A model generated the notes under the pieces. That model was not told the DNA's origin and did no database searches. It was given only the letters and a program-made list of their open reading frames with translations. From contig JAHLMK010000001.1 of assembly GCA_019915135.1 (NCBI GenBank), forward strand, positions 4,402,001-4,466,000: a stretch of DNA of 64,000 bases. Direction: 5' to 3'. The stretch's first letter is position 1. Every line of letters begins with the position of its first letter. Below are positions 36,881 to 49,426 of this stretch, one piece after another. This DNA is from Strobilurus pachycystidiatus. Taxonomy: Eukaryota > Basidiomycota > Agaricomycetes > Agaricales > Physalacriaceae. The position numbers and the translations under genes were made by a program.

Positions 36881-38116
36881 ATGATCATCGACGAAAAGGT
36901 CATTTTGGCTCCACCGCCGCCGTATTTCTCTGGGGAGTCCCCGATTGTTCTTGGGAGCAACAACCCGTACCGGACGCGCATCTGCGTGTCTTTGTCTGTG
37001 TTGCCATCGCACCTGCTACTCCAGGTCGTCTACTCCACATTTCCCCAAAGTGCAACTGGCTTACCCGATGGAGAACTATTCGCTTTGCAGCGAGAAAATC
37101 TTCATTGGCTGGAGACGTCCTTGCGACTCGTGAACCGCGCATTATACATTGGTATGTCACTATTGGAAACATTTGGCCGTGGAACTCATGGATTCACTCA
37201 TGCAGCGTGTATGCACATTTTGCGCTCGACGTACCTACCAGCTTACGATCGCCTTGTTCGCCCACCATATACTTCTGATCCATTTCCCTCCTCCTCCCTC
37301 GATACTTCGTCCTCCTTGGTGCTCATCAGGCATCATCGCGAGCTTGTCACTCTTGATCGCTTCATCGCTCTGCTGGCACACGAAGAGCGCCTCCTTGATG
37401 CGTCTGATCTCCACCTTCCTCGCGAAGAAGCGTACCGCGACATGTTCGATTTAATGCAACCGAAAAGCCGGCTCGAGGACCTGGTCGCGTATCACGGCGA
37501 AAGGCATGGGGTCATATACATTGACACCTCTCGCTTGCGGCCGACCCACAGGTCGACTACGAGTAACGGGTCTGCCGTGGAGGCCCCTCCACCCGCACCT
37601 TCATCTTCCTCAATAACGTTATCCTCCAACGAATCCACGACCTCAATCAAGAGAACAACAGACCCCGAGAAGCGGCCGTCTCCATCATCGCACGCACGCT
37701 CGTACAACATCCCACCTGCACCCACACCCACCAGAAAGAAATCTCTCTTCTCTTTCGGCCGCTCCAAGAAGTCTGTTTTACCTCAACCTTCTGTTGCACC
37801 GCGGGTAGCCTCGATACAGCCCATTGCGTTCTCTACGTTGTCTGTCGCTTTCTCGACGCGGAAAGTGGGGCTCATTTACTCACCTCCCTCTATACCCGTG
37901 GCAAAGGCCTCAACTACAACAAGTGCATCGACATCGGCTTCGTCATCGTCATTGTCTGCTTATGGCGGCAGTACCTATGGCTCACTGAGCATGAGCATGA
38001 ATGCCAACACCCAACGTAAAAAGACCTTGGTCGAGATCGACCGAACCAAGGACGAACCTCTAGAATCATGTGCCAAACGACTGGTGCAGGCGCTGCTGAT
38101 GTGGTTGGAGGAATGA
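36881..38116 (+). CDS. Uncharacterised basidiomycete protein, paralogue A (393 aa)
   Basis: Starts MIIDEKVILAPPPPYFSG and carries LPSHLLLQVVYSTFPQ early on. A 54-nt intron (37152-37205, GTATGT...CATGCAG, phase 1) can be read through in frame but should be spliced, joining RALYI to ACMHILRSTYLPAYDRLV. Conserved parts are the N-terminal 170 residues (for example HHRELVTLDRFIALLAHEE, LHLPREEAYRDMFDLMQP) and a C-terminal block (TLVEIDRTKDEPLESCAKRL). The middle is Ser/Thr/Pro-rich and probably disordered. It shares all these blocks and the intron position with the inverted copy at 45446-46592. The early block resembles an F-box only vaguely. No function is known to me. Confidence 0.75.
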   Translation: MIIDEKVILAPPPPYFSGESPIVLGSNNPYRTRICVSLSVLPSHLLLQVVYSTFPQSATGLPDGELFALQRENLHWLETSLRLVNRALYIGMSLLETFGRGTHGFTHAACMHILRSTYLPAYDRLVRPPYTSDPFPSSSLDTSSSLVLIRHHRELVTLDRFIALLAHEERLLDASDLHLPREEAYRDMFDLMQPKSRLEDLVAYHGERHGVIYIDTSRLRPTHRSTTSNGSAVEAPPPAPSSSSITLSSNESTTSIKRTTDPEKRPSPSSHARSYNIPPAPTPTRKKSLFSFGRSKKSVLPQPSVAPRVASIQPIAFSTLSVAFSTRKVGLIYSPPSIPVAKASTTTSASTSASSSSLSAYGGSTYGSLSMSMNANTQRKKTLVEIDRTKDEPLESCAKRLVQALLMWLEE

Positions 38117-38571
38117 ATAAGATCGCTCAATGACTTGGCACTCTCACCAGTCACATAATCTGCTCATATCTCGGAAGAGGCGCGACAGCTCCAATATTGC
38201 TAGAGCAACCCTGGGCCGCCTGTCTGAGCGCGCTTCACCAACTCGACCGCCGCTGTTGCCTCCTTCCACAATGTGGATTCGGATGTCATGATACGATAAA
38301 TTGGCGTAAATCTGGCTCCTGGCCTGTGATGGGCGTCATGATCTGCGGGAGTTGATGGTGAAGGCCAAGTGTGCAACAGATGAATATCAGTACTTCAGTA
38401 GAGCGTACGTATAACGAATACCCGTGTTATTTTTTATTGGTGCTCGTCCGAGTCGAAAGTGGTTCGCTTGCAATTCACGGAAGTCATTCAATTTATCGAA
38501 AAAAGTAGGTTACATGGTACAAAACAAGAGAAATACAAAATACTTGTCAATACCTTATGAATCGAATGCCC
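38117..38571. other. Intergenic between convergent genes, no gene seen
   Basis: 455 bp between the stops of paralogue A and the P450; presumably 3' ends of both transcripts. A/T-rich stretches near 38.43-38.54 kb could serve polyadenylation. Confidence 0.5.
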
Positions 38572-40713
38572 TCAGGTTTGGATCAGCTTGACAGCTTCGG
38601 GCGACCTCGGTACAAAAACGCATTCGAATGGCAGTGGCATCCTGAAGAACAATGAATACGACTGAAACACACACGCCTGGGATGAACACGAACGAGATGA
38701 TTCCATTTCTGAACTCCCCAGAGATGTCAATTTCCTTGCCGTCCGTGTCTTTCGCTTTCTCAATGATGAACACTGCGAGCAAAGTGGCGATTGCCAACCA
38801 AACGCTGGTCTCGGCAAGGTGGCGTCCAACGCAGACACTGTCAAAAATAAATGAATAACATCTCGCATAGTTGCAAGGAACGGACGGACCGTCGACCGAA
38901 GCCATATGTTATTGAGCACTGGTCATCGTTTACTTGCCCGTCAGGTTTCAAGAAACGCTCGGGTATGAACTTTCTCGGGTTAGGATAGACGTTCTAGAAA
39001 GCAATTGAGTGGACTCCCGCGCCGAAAGTCACTGATACCGACCTCGTCGTGCGTCATCGCCCTGTAGACAGTCAGCACGCGGGGTCCACACGCGAGAGAG
39101 AAACCGCGTACCAGATGTTAGGCATAACGATCGTTCCTGGAGGTTGTGTCATTATCGAGCTTCCGAAGGACTGGAAAGTTTCTACCTTTCGGAATCAAGT
39201 AACCATTGTAAAGGTCTTCCTCGCTTGCAGCATGGGGAACACCTTTACCAATGTTAGCAAACGTAATTCGAGACCTGAATCAATACTGACCTAAGGGTGC
39301 CGCAGGAGCCCATCTAATCAACTCTCGGTAGATTGCCTCGATGTATGGCATGCTCTTGCGATCTTCGAAGCTTGGTAGCCTCGAGTCTCCAACGACGGCG
39401 TCAATCTCCGCATGGGCCCTACGCTGTACCCCAGGGTTTTGGACCAGAGCAAGAATTAGTGAGTCAAGGGTTGCCGCAGTCTAAACAATGACCGAGTAAG
39501 TTAAATAACGGGGAGGTTGGGAGACAACTCCGCAAAACACCCGTACCGTGTCGACTGCAGCGGCAAAAGACGTCGACGTCACCGCCTTGATGAGATCTTC
39601 AGAGTACTTGGCGTTTGCCGCTCCTTCGTTCTCCTCGATGAGGCGAGTTGCTAGGGAAGTTTCCGCTGTTCCATCGGCCTGTTCGAGGAAGAGATAATGA
39701 GAGGACTGAGATTGATAGCTGAGAAAAGCCTAGTACCATTTTCTCCTTGACCATATTGTATGGAATGTTCTGCATCTTGTCGACGAGTTCCCGGCATTTG
39801 CGCGCATAGGCCTTGAAGCCCGTACCGGGAAACCATTCGGGTAGATATCTCACTGAAAGTGCGATGAGCTCGGAAAGTCGGCATCGGCCAGTGCGGGACG
39901 TACAGGACGGAAAGACGTTGACGAGAACCGCTCCGGGAAAAATGCAGAGCTTTAGCATATTCCCAGCCTGCTCGGTGATGTCGACGATGGGGTCTTCGTT
40001 TCCAACCCAATGCCCGTACGACTTGTGCATGGTAATCGCCGCGGGGTACCTGCAAATTATATCTGTTGCTGGCTTGAAGAGCAAGGTCCAATAGCTTACA
40101 ATCGCAAGTGGGTCATCCATTTCTTTGGAGTCTCCGAAAGGTTCTTGAGAAGATCTTGGGCAGCACGGTACTGGTCTTCGCGGAAATCCGTCATAGCCTC
40201 CTGCCGGTACTCCTGGTGGAAGATCTTCCGGTGTTTCTTCCAAAGGTCACCGTACGGGAGAAGGATGATGTTGATATCCCAGCCCATGCTATTGAACCCT
40301 CAAGTCAGTCGTCCGCACGGTCGAGCGAGTAAACGCTACCCACAGGGGAACCATGGTGATATACGGCCGGTCAGAGTAGTTCCGCGAATGCTTATCGAAC
40401 AAATCCTCTGCGCCCTTGACTGAATTGACTACAAGGACGTTGACTCCCGCAACGCCCATGAATACGAGATCACCTAAGTGCGCGGGTCAGCCGGGCGGGC
40501 GCCTCAAGTACGGGAAGTGGCAGACGAACCATACGACTTCGATAGATCCGCGAAGAATTCCCAAGGCTTTCCCGAAGGAAGATCCAACAGGTTACCTAGG
40601 ATTGGCAAAGGTTTGGGCCCTGGAGGGTAAGGTGTCTTCTTCTGCGACAAGCGCGACTTGAGTACGAAGAACGCAACCGTAGCGACGAAGAGAAGGATAA
40701 GTGGAGAGGTCAT
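38572..40713 (-). CDS. Cytochrome P450 monooxygenase (next to sesquiterpene synthase)
   Basis: This is an ER-anchored P450 starting at 40713 with MTSPLILLFVATVAFFVLKS and the Pro-rich hinge KKTPYPPGPKPLPILGNLLD. Helix C region: LLPYGDLWKKHRKIFHQEY. I-helix: FAAAVDTTAATLDSLILAL (A-A-V-D-T-T, with Ala in place of the usual Gly). ExxR: YIEAIYRELIRWAP. PERF: NPRKFIPERFLKPDGQ. The heme loop is YGFGRRVCVGRHLAE, assembled across a 52-nt intron. The last exon, after a 48-nt intron, ends in MPLPFECVFVPRSPEAVKL and stops at 38572. About 8-10 exons and 500-510 residues. It resembles the CYP group annotated as O-methylsterigmatocystin oxidoreductase-like in mushrooms. It is divergent from the terpene synthase and could oxidise its product, which is inference from position. 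Confidence 0.9.
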
Positions 40714-41862
40714 TGCCACGGAGGTGAGTTTGGCGAAATGAAGTGGACATCGTATCCATTGTGCGCTCTCTTGAAGGCTGAGGAACTTGCCCGATCGCAC
40801 GTCCAATTCAGGACACAGACGCCGTATCAATAGGTGGCGAGATCATTAAGGTTTGTCGTCTTTGTTCGTCTTAGACATTCCCCGAAATAACCTTTTGACG
40901 CGGTCGATCGGTTTGGACGAAGACAATAAGATTGCCTCTATCAGATATTCGCCGACTAATTCAGCCGTGGCTACTGTGGCCTTATTGAGGGGTATGCGAG
41001 TAGCTGTAATCCTTGTCCTGTCCTGTATCAGCACAAGAGAAGAATACATAAATTAGCCGGGTGCAGACTGGCACGAAAAGTTACTTCACGTTACATAGTT
41101 CTGCACAGTTAGAATCCTTGTTCGCCCACCAATCCCTGATGTCTGAAACTCCACAAGACACTTCGCCAGAGGTCAGGTCAAATTGTTGCCGAGTACTCTT
41201 CTGTGTCATAGAATAATGCTTCAGTCCTGGCAACCCAATGTCCATGTGGAGGACGCCCATCTGCCAGATGTGATGCGAATTTTCGATAGAATGGAGTGTC
41301 CAATTTCATAACAGAGGACGTTAAGGCACTGGGAGGATCATTTATTGGGAAAGTGGGCATTATTGTGTGGTGGATATTCAGTCTCAGAATCGTTGTTGAT
41401 GGAGGAATGAACAAGGGAACAATGCCACAAACGAACAACAAGTGCCGCCAATTCTCCCACGGCCACCAGGCTGATCGGCCATTTCCTTTTCCAGACAGCA
41501 CTCCTCTTCACTTCCGACTCCGTAGGAATGACAACAAACACTCGCTGTCTAACGATAAGGCCTCCCTAGGTCTCATGAGACAATTTACTATCTCCATGGA
41601 TGTCTCATCTCCATGCTGCTCCCGCTGACCTGACCCGCATCACCGAGCTCTAAACTTTAATGCAGTGGCCGAACCGTCCAGCAAAAGGAGAGATGTGTGA
41701 AACCTGCGCACTTTTTTCGCCGTTTGAAATGGGAAACTCCGTCATTGATTCACTTGATTCTGTTCGTACAATGCCGCCCTACATGTTGAAACAAGTCATA
41801 GAAGATATAAACTCAGGGACACCACTCTTTGGACGCCCATCTCAAACTCGTTCTTCCTCTCA
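40714..41862. promoter_or_regulatory. 1.15 kb divergent promoter region of P450 and terpene synthase
   Basis: No gene was recognised between the two start codons. A shared regulatory region is expected from the divergent layout. No specific operator could be named by eye. Confidence 0.45.
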
Positions 41863-43081
41863 ATGCCTGGTCTTCCTTCTAAACTATACTTTCCCGACGT
41901 CCTGGAATCTTGGCCTTGGCCACGGCGCATCAACCCTCACTTCGCCGAAGTCAAAGCAGCGTCTGACCAGTGGATTGAAAGTTTCTGTGCGTTCGATGAG
42001 CGTGGAGTTAAAGCATTCAATCGCTGCAACTTCGGTAAGAACCTCCTTCCGAATCTACCTAGCAATGAACTGATGGGTCGCAGGTCTTCTCAGCTCAATC
42101 GCGTATCCGCTCATGAGCAAAGGTGAGTCTGTGATATGATCGATGCACTTAACATGATTCTCAGCGCCTGCCCAGAACATCTGCGCACTGCTTGCGATAT
42201 GATGAACCTCTTCTTTGTCTTTGACGAATACACCGACGGTGCACCCGTCGAGACCGTCCAAGCACTCGCCGACATAGTCATGGACGCTCTCCGGCATCCG
42301 CACCTTCCTCGCCCCCAAGGGGAGAACATGGTCGGAGAGATAGCGAAACAGTATGTCCTCTTCGTTTCGTATTGCTCACGGTGCTGACGACGTGCCAGAT
42401 TTTGGGAGAGAGGTATCCTCTCGGCATCCCGAACATCTCAGTGTCGGTTCGTTGACACCTTCGACGCATACGTGGAGTCGGTCATAGACCAGGCCAAAGA
42501 TAGATCGGACGATCGTATCAGGACTGTCGACGACTACATGGACCTGCGCAGGCTCACCATTGGCGGCAAACCGTCTTTCGCACTTCTCGAACTCGCTATG
42601 GATCTCCCGGATGGTATCATCGGGCATCCAAATATGGACAAGCTGACGGAGATCGTTCTTGACCTCATCATATTGGCAAACGTGAGCCACCTATCTACTT
42701 TATTTACCCAACGAATGCTCACCATGATTCCTCCAGGACATGTACTCCTACAACAAAGAACAAGCAGCCGACGATGATGCCCACAACATTATCACCGTCA
42801 TCATGTATCATCAGAACGCGAGTCTCACGGAAGCGATGGCTTGGGTTGAGACCGAGCTGCGCCGGCTTGTGGATCACTTCCTCCAGCTCATGCGCTGCGA
42901 ACCCTTTTGGAGCCCAGAAGTGGATGAGGAGGTGGAGGAATACATGAGCGGCATCGGCAACTGGGTAAGAGCGAATGACTGTTGGAGTTTCGAGAGCGGG
43001 CGGTATTTTGGGAGTGAAGGCTTGAGAATTCAGAAGGAGAGATTTGTGGAACTCTCACCCAGAGTGAAGAAGACGACCTGA
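41863..43081 (+). CDS. Sesquiterpene synthase (class I, TRI5-like)
   Basis: A class I terpene cyclase predicted to convert farnesyl diphosphate to a sesquiterpene. It starts [20 protein letters not shown] with the family [11 protein letters not shown]. After two short exons ([12 protein letters not shown]), the aspartate-rich motif is [12 protein letters not shown] (DEYTD). The NSE-type motif is [17 protein letters not shown] across an intron. The RY pair near the end is [12 protein letters not shown]. Five or six exons give about 340 residues, normal for mushroom enzymes. Asp-rich and NSE residues for the Mg2+ cluster are complete, so activity is likely. The product cannot be told from sequence; protoilludene- or muurolene-type products are examples from the family. 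The divergent P450 may form the minimal pathway with it. Confidence 0.93.
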
Positions 43082-43372
43082 ATCCTAGGAACATACATTC
43101 TTCTCCGGACTAGTGTACAATCTATCTTATAGACGTGTATTTTACTTTAAATTTCACTTATAGACTTTTGAACCTCAACAGACCGGGCCACAATTACCGG
43201 CCTTTGGCAGGCGAGAGTGAGAGCCGGCGTTTTGTGCCGCTTCGTGTGCCGCGATCCGATTAATCAGTCAGTGGTGACCGTGTCTCCCCGGCTCCCGGGC
43301 CGGCCACAAACTTGTTCTTCCGTTACCCGGATAACAGCGGTTGTCTACTCACTACCATCATCTCAGAACACC

Positions 43373-45384
<2,012 letters not shown>

Positions 45385-45445
45385 ATGTTGCAAGCTAGAT
45401 ACGAGAAGGAATAAAGAAGTTGTACGATAAAGGAATCGAATATTA

Positions 45446-46592
45446 CTAAGTCGCCATATCTTCCATATATTCCCTCAAGGCTTTCACTAGTTTTCTGGCG
45501 CAAATCTCCAGAGGCTCGTCCCTCCGTTCTCGATTTACCTCGACGATTGTCTTTTTTCTGCCTCCCGGACCAGTTGGCCCATGCACACTCATGCTTAGTG
45601 CGCCATATTCGCTACCATTGAATGTAGTAGATTCGGATTTTTGAGGAACAGTGTAAATAAGGCTTGCTCGCCTCGAGGTGAACGAGACTGAAAGGAAGGA
45701 AAAGTGGATTGGCGTAAAGTGGACGGGTACCTCGACCACCTGGGTAGCGGAGGGTAATGGAGGCGTAGTGCTGGCCGACCGCATTCCTCGGGGAAGAGAC
45801 GCCTTGAACGACGACTTGGAGAATATGCTGAAAGATGATTTCGTTGGAGACGACGACGACGGAGGCGTGTCAGGCGCCGTCGAGGGAGCAGGTATGGTTA
45901 TACAGCGTTTGACTGTTACGCGAACAGGGCATTCCGAAAGATCGCCGTCGAATATAACGCCGTCCTCCTTGCCTAATTCGCACACGAGGTCTTCTAGACG
46001 AGTGCGCGGCTGCATCATGTCGAAAAGGTCTTTGTAGGCTTCTTCCCGCGGCAGATGCAGCTCTGTAGAGTCGAGCATCAAGTCTTCATGTGCAAGTAAC
46101 GCAATGAAGGAGTCCAGAGTCGCCAGCTCCCGATGTGAAGAGAAGATCGAGTCCTTCGACGAAGTGGGAGGCGGCGATGACGCACTGGGGAATGGGTTTG
46201 ACGAATAAGGAGCACGGACTAAAGAATCGTAGGCTGGCAGATACGTAGATCTCAAGATGTGCATCGATGCTAAGTACGTTGTCAGGTAAACAGTAACCAA
46301 GTTTACAAGGGGACCGACCGATATACAGCGACCTGCTGACTAGCCTCAGCGATGTCACTAGCCATTGTAGCGTCATCCGCTGCCGTTCAATCTTGCCTTC
46401 CCCTTCATACTTTCCGCCCCGCTGTGGGAATGTGCGATAGACTATCTGGAGAAGGAGGTGCGAGGGGAGGGTACCTAGATTGAGTTTCTCCTTCCTACCC
46501 GACGACCCCCTGGGGGAGAAAGGGGGCGGAGGGGACGTATATGCCGGGTAAGGAGGCGGGGAAGGATACATATGCTTCTCCTCGATAATCAT
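45446..46592 (-). CDS. Uncharacterised basidiomycete protein, paralogue B (365 aa)
   Basis: Inverted paralogue of 36881-38116. Starts MIIEEKHMYPSPPPYPAYTS and has LGTLPSHLLLQIVYRTFPQR. A 49-nt phase-1 intron (46270-46318) falls at exactly the same place as in paralogue A and leads to ASMHILRSTYLPAYDSLVR. Shared blocks: SHRELATLDSFIALLAHED, LHLPREEAYKDLFDMMQPR, and C-terminal KKTIVEVNRERRDEPLEICA. The middle is shorter and less conserved than in A. The stop lies 61 bp from the end of PGI, which converges on it. Function is unknown; the two copies and their conservation suggest it is a functional family, not a pseudogene. Confidence 0.75.
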
Positions 46593-47013
46593 TTCTCACC
46601 AACTCTTATAGCCCCCCACGGTAAGTGCTGCGTAGCGGCCTGTACGTTGGCCGAATTAGAAGATGGTGGTTGCGTGACAAGAGGCACCTGCGCGTCTGGC
46701 AACTATTAATATAGTCTTGAGCATGATAATCATCTCTCCGTCTCTCCAGGACTATTGGCTTGGCATCGAGAGTCTGGGTATAAGTATCACATTGGAACCG
46801 ACAACTGACATGAATGACGACGGAGACACGTTCACTGAAGAGAGACACTTGTATTATTACAGTTACATGTACATATTGTACTTACATATATTTGGGTCCA
46901 GGGGCAAGATTAGTAGATGGGTTGGAAATCTCTCTGATAATGAACACAGGCAGTGACGAAAGGAGAATATAGGCAAGCTTCAACAAATGAAGGCGTTGGC
47001 ATAAGAGGTGGAA
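46593..47013. other. Intergenic, no gene seen
   Basis: 420 bp between paralogue B start and the arrestin-like gene stop. Short plus-strand ORF (46717-46956) shows no motif. Confidence 0.45.
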
Positions 47014-48529
47014 TCATCCCTTCTTGCCATTAGTGCATCGATCAACATAAGTAGTGAAGAACTTGAATCCATACCTTGTCAATACCGGGTGCATTCCCAA
47101 CGCCGGTGTGGGGATACCGCCAGTCGCGCTCAGTTCGCGCTCATTTGTACCACAAGGGTCTGTGGTCAACCTAACCACTTTTTCATGAGTGACAGTGGGA
47201 AGATGCACCGCCAAGTGCTTCGGAGCATCAACAGATAACCGCAATACATACTGCAAAAGATTGAGTCAGGCACTGTTTGACCTGGTGTCAAGCATACCTC
47301 AGCACGCGCAGTATCAGCGATACACCAGGAAGCCTCCTTTCCCGCTTTCCCAGCTTTGACGTGGCCGCTCATCACATAGGTATCATCTTTCAATTGCTTG
47401 TCCGTAAAGATGCCTGCAGCGATGCCGTGCTCCACAGTCTGGATGTGTTCTTTCCTGCCCGACGATGGTAGTACGACTATCCTTCGAGAAAGCGTAAGAC
47501 GAGCGTGCTGGCCGAGCAAATGAGACAGCGAAGGGTCATTCGAGGTAATGATGATCTTGAAGGGTATCGAGTCGCCGGCGGTAAACGTGCTACCGGGAAG
47601 CGAAATCTATGCTTTCGGTTGAGGATTAAATTCAGCGGAAGGAGGTGTAATCACACACCAGAATAGTATCTGCTGCGGCTTCCAAATCACATCTAGTAGA
47701 AAACGGCCAACGAGATGGGGCGGCATCCATCTTTGAAGTTTCGCGGTATTCATAAGCTCGTGATTGGGGAAGCGTGTCGTTACGCGCCACAGGCACATCC
47801 CGGGCTAAGGAAGGGCGAGATTTCGGTAAATAGAGAATTGGTATGAGTATCCTATTACAACTGACATCAGTTATCAGCGCTCGGGGGATTGCAGGAACGA
47901 CATACGATTCATGGCTACGTGGGCCTCTTGACTTGCGCCTCATGCACACCTTCACAAAGTACGCCACATCGCAGCCAGCACCAAAATTCGCGTCCCATGA
48001 CGAGAAAGAAGGTGGCATGGCAGAGACGCCACCATGAATGTTGATCTCCGCTGGAAGGGGGATCGAAAAGTGGAGAGGTTCGCCCCAAGATGATGGACCC
48101 GTTTTGAATGGGACGTAAAGGGGAATCGTTCGTGACATGAGGGTCGAGACATACTGCCCTTTAGTGCCGCGTTGCGGGGTCGAGGTCGCCAGGCGCGCCA
48201 TAAGCTGAAGGGAAGTTGAGGAGAGATCGTTGAGAGCGTCGTATGGGACGTACCGTCACGGAAACGCGCTTTACATTGCCTGGAGTACCGCAAAGGCTAA
48301 TTGCTCCCTCAGCGCGCGCGTTGCGACCATAGCACGGATACGCTGTCCCCCAGATCCGCGGTCCCAAGTCAATCGCCATATGCTTCGTTGCGTACGAGTA
48401 ACGCTGAGAAGAGGAGGAGCCTGGAAGACCGTCTCGTGTTATAGTGAGCTCAGATTGATTTGGCCAGGCGGAATAGGCTGGCGACGCCGACACTTCGTCC
48501 ATGCTGTACTGGGGAAGAAGAGAGGCCAT
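47014..48529 (-). CDS. Arrestin-like domain protein, copy A
   Basis: Probably an alpha-arrestin-like adaptor of beta-sandwich fold. The start at 48529 reads MASLLPQYSMDEVSASPAYS; a first block contains ATKHMAIDLGPRIWGTAYP. Next comes TIPLYVPFKTG and PLHFSIPLPAEINIHGGVSA. The C-domain-like exon has ISLPGSTFTAGDSIPFKII and later HVKAGKAGKEASWCIADTA. The last exon is QYVLRLSVDAPKHLAVHLP and IPTPALGMHP, stop at 47014. About six exons. It shows clear block-by-block similarity to the gene at 60572-62150. Classical PY motifs for ubiquitin-ligase binding were not seen, so a link to ubiquitination is not supported. Confidence 0.75.
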
Positions 48530-49426
48530 GAGGTAGGCTAGAAGGCCAAGTCGAAGAGGAACACAGAGAAGTAGTCAAGGATGTGGCGGATGGTTTGAGA
48601 TCGAGGTTCCGTTTAAGACCCGATTCATGTCCTGCGAAGAGTCTACCGAGGTCTGGGCACCCTGGCCATACTTGATAGTATACTACAGCTCGGACCCTCT
48701 CTGTAGAACGGCTTTGATGCGGATAAGCCCCAGTGGAGGGCTCACCTGAATCTTCGAATGTATTACCCTAGCCTCGTTGACTGATTGGAGCTGTCACGAG
48801 GAAGATCCAGCGAATGCTGGCAAGCCAGTTAGCCTGCAGCAGTCCAGCCCCGTTGATCCCGTGAAGGTGTTGGACGTGGCTGTCACTTTGTGTGGGGCTA
48901 TAAGCGAGGAGTGTGTACGCAAAGAGACTCCGACGATCGCTACCCGATGAATGGGGTTTGCTTTTGTTTGACATCTTGATGATTCAGATGTTGCATCTGA
49001 ATCAGTGAAAGATACGTGAGCCTTCAAAAGACGAGGAGGCAGTCTACGAAGCAATGCAGTTACTCTGGGAGCAAGGTAAGATCCCCAACAAGATATCAAT
49101 ACAAGAGGTATACGAGCTACACTACTAGCGTAAGTGTCTGACGAAAGTCGGTGAACTAGACGAAGAACGAAAAAACTATATTTACAAGGGACTAGGCATT
49201 CGAGGCCCAGAATTAAGCAAGAATACAGCGACGACGAAAGGAGGGCGCAGGGAAGATAACTTGATACAAACGGTGCTGGAATAGATAATATGAGAGTAAC
49301 GAACCCACGTAACGGAAGTTGTGCCGGATCGCGGGAGGATGAGACAGCTAAAGGAATGTATGGCGACATGGCAGCCGCGGCGCAATAAATAGTAGGCGAT
49401 ACACAAGAGAATCACAGATCAAGAAA
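48530..49426. other. Intergenic with one perfect palindrome
   Basis: 900 bp between the arrestin-like copy A start and the PKA stop. The long ORF 48794-49369 (-) lacks any motif and lies in the likely PKA 3' region. An 11-bp inverted repeat at 48980-49004 is the only structure noticed. Confidence 0.45.
48980..49004. repeat. Perfect 11-bp inverted repeat, 3-nt loop
   Basis: TGATTCAGATG (48980-48990) and CATCTGAATCA (48994-49004) flank TTG. The arms begin with TGATTCA, close to but not the same as an AP-1/Gcn4 site. It lies upstream of the arrestin-like gene and downstream of PKA; role unknown. Confidence 0.85.

Noticed and set aside
43217..43372. In-frame N-terminal extension of PGI
   Set aside because: The frame is open upstream of MSGKLAS, but it begins with GTG and contains no ATG before 43373. 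Known PGI proteins start at the later position.
48794..49369. 191-codon ORF on the minus strand after PKA
   Set aside because: Low-complexity Ser/Leu composition, no domain, located in the probable 3' region of PKA; composition bias explains the open frame.
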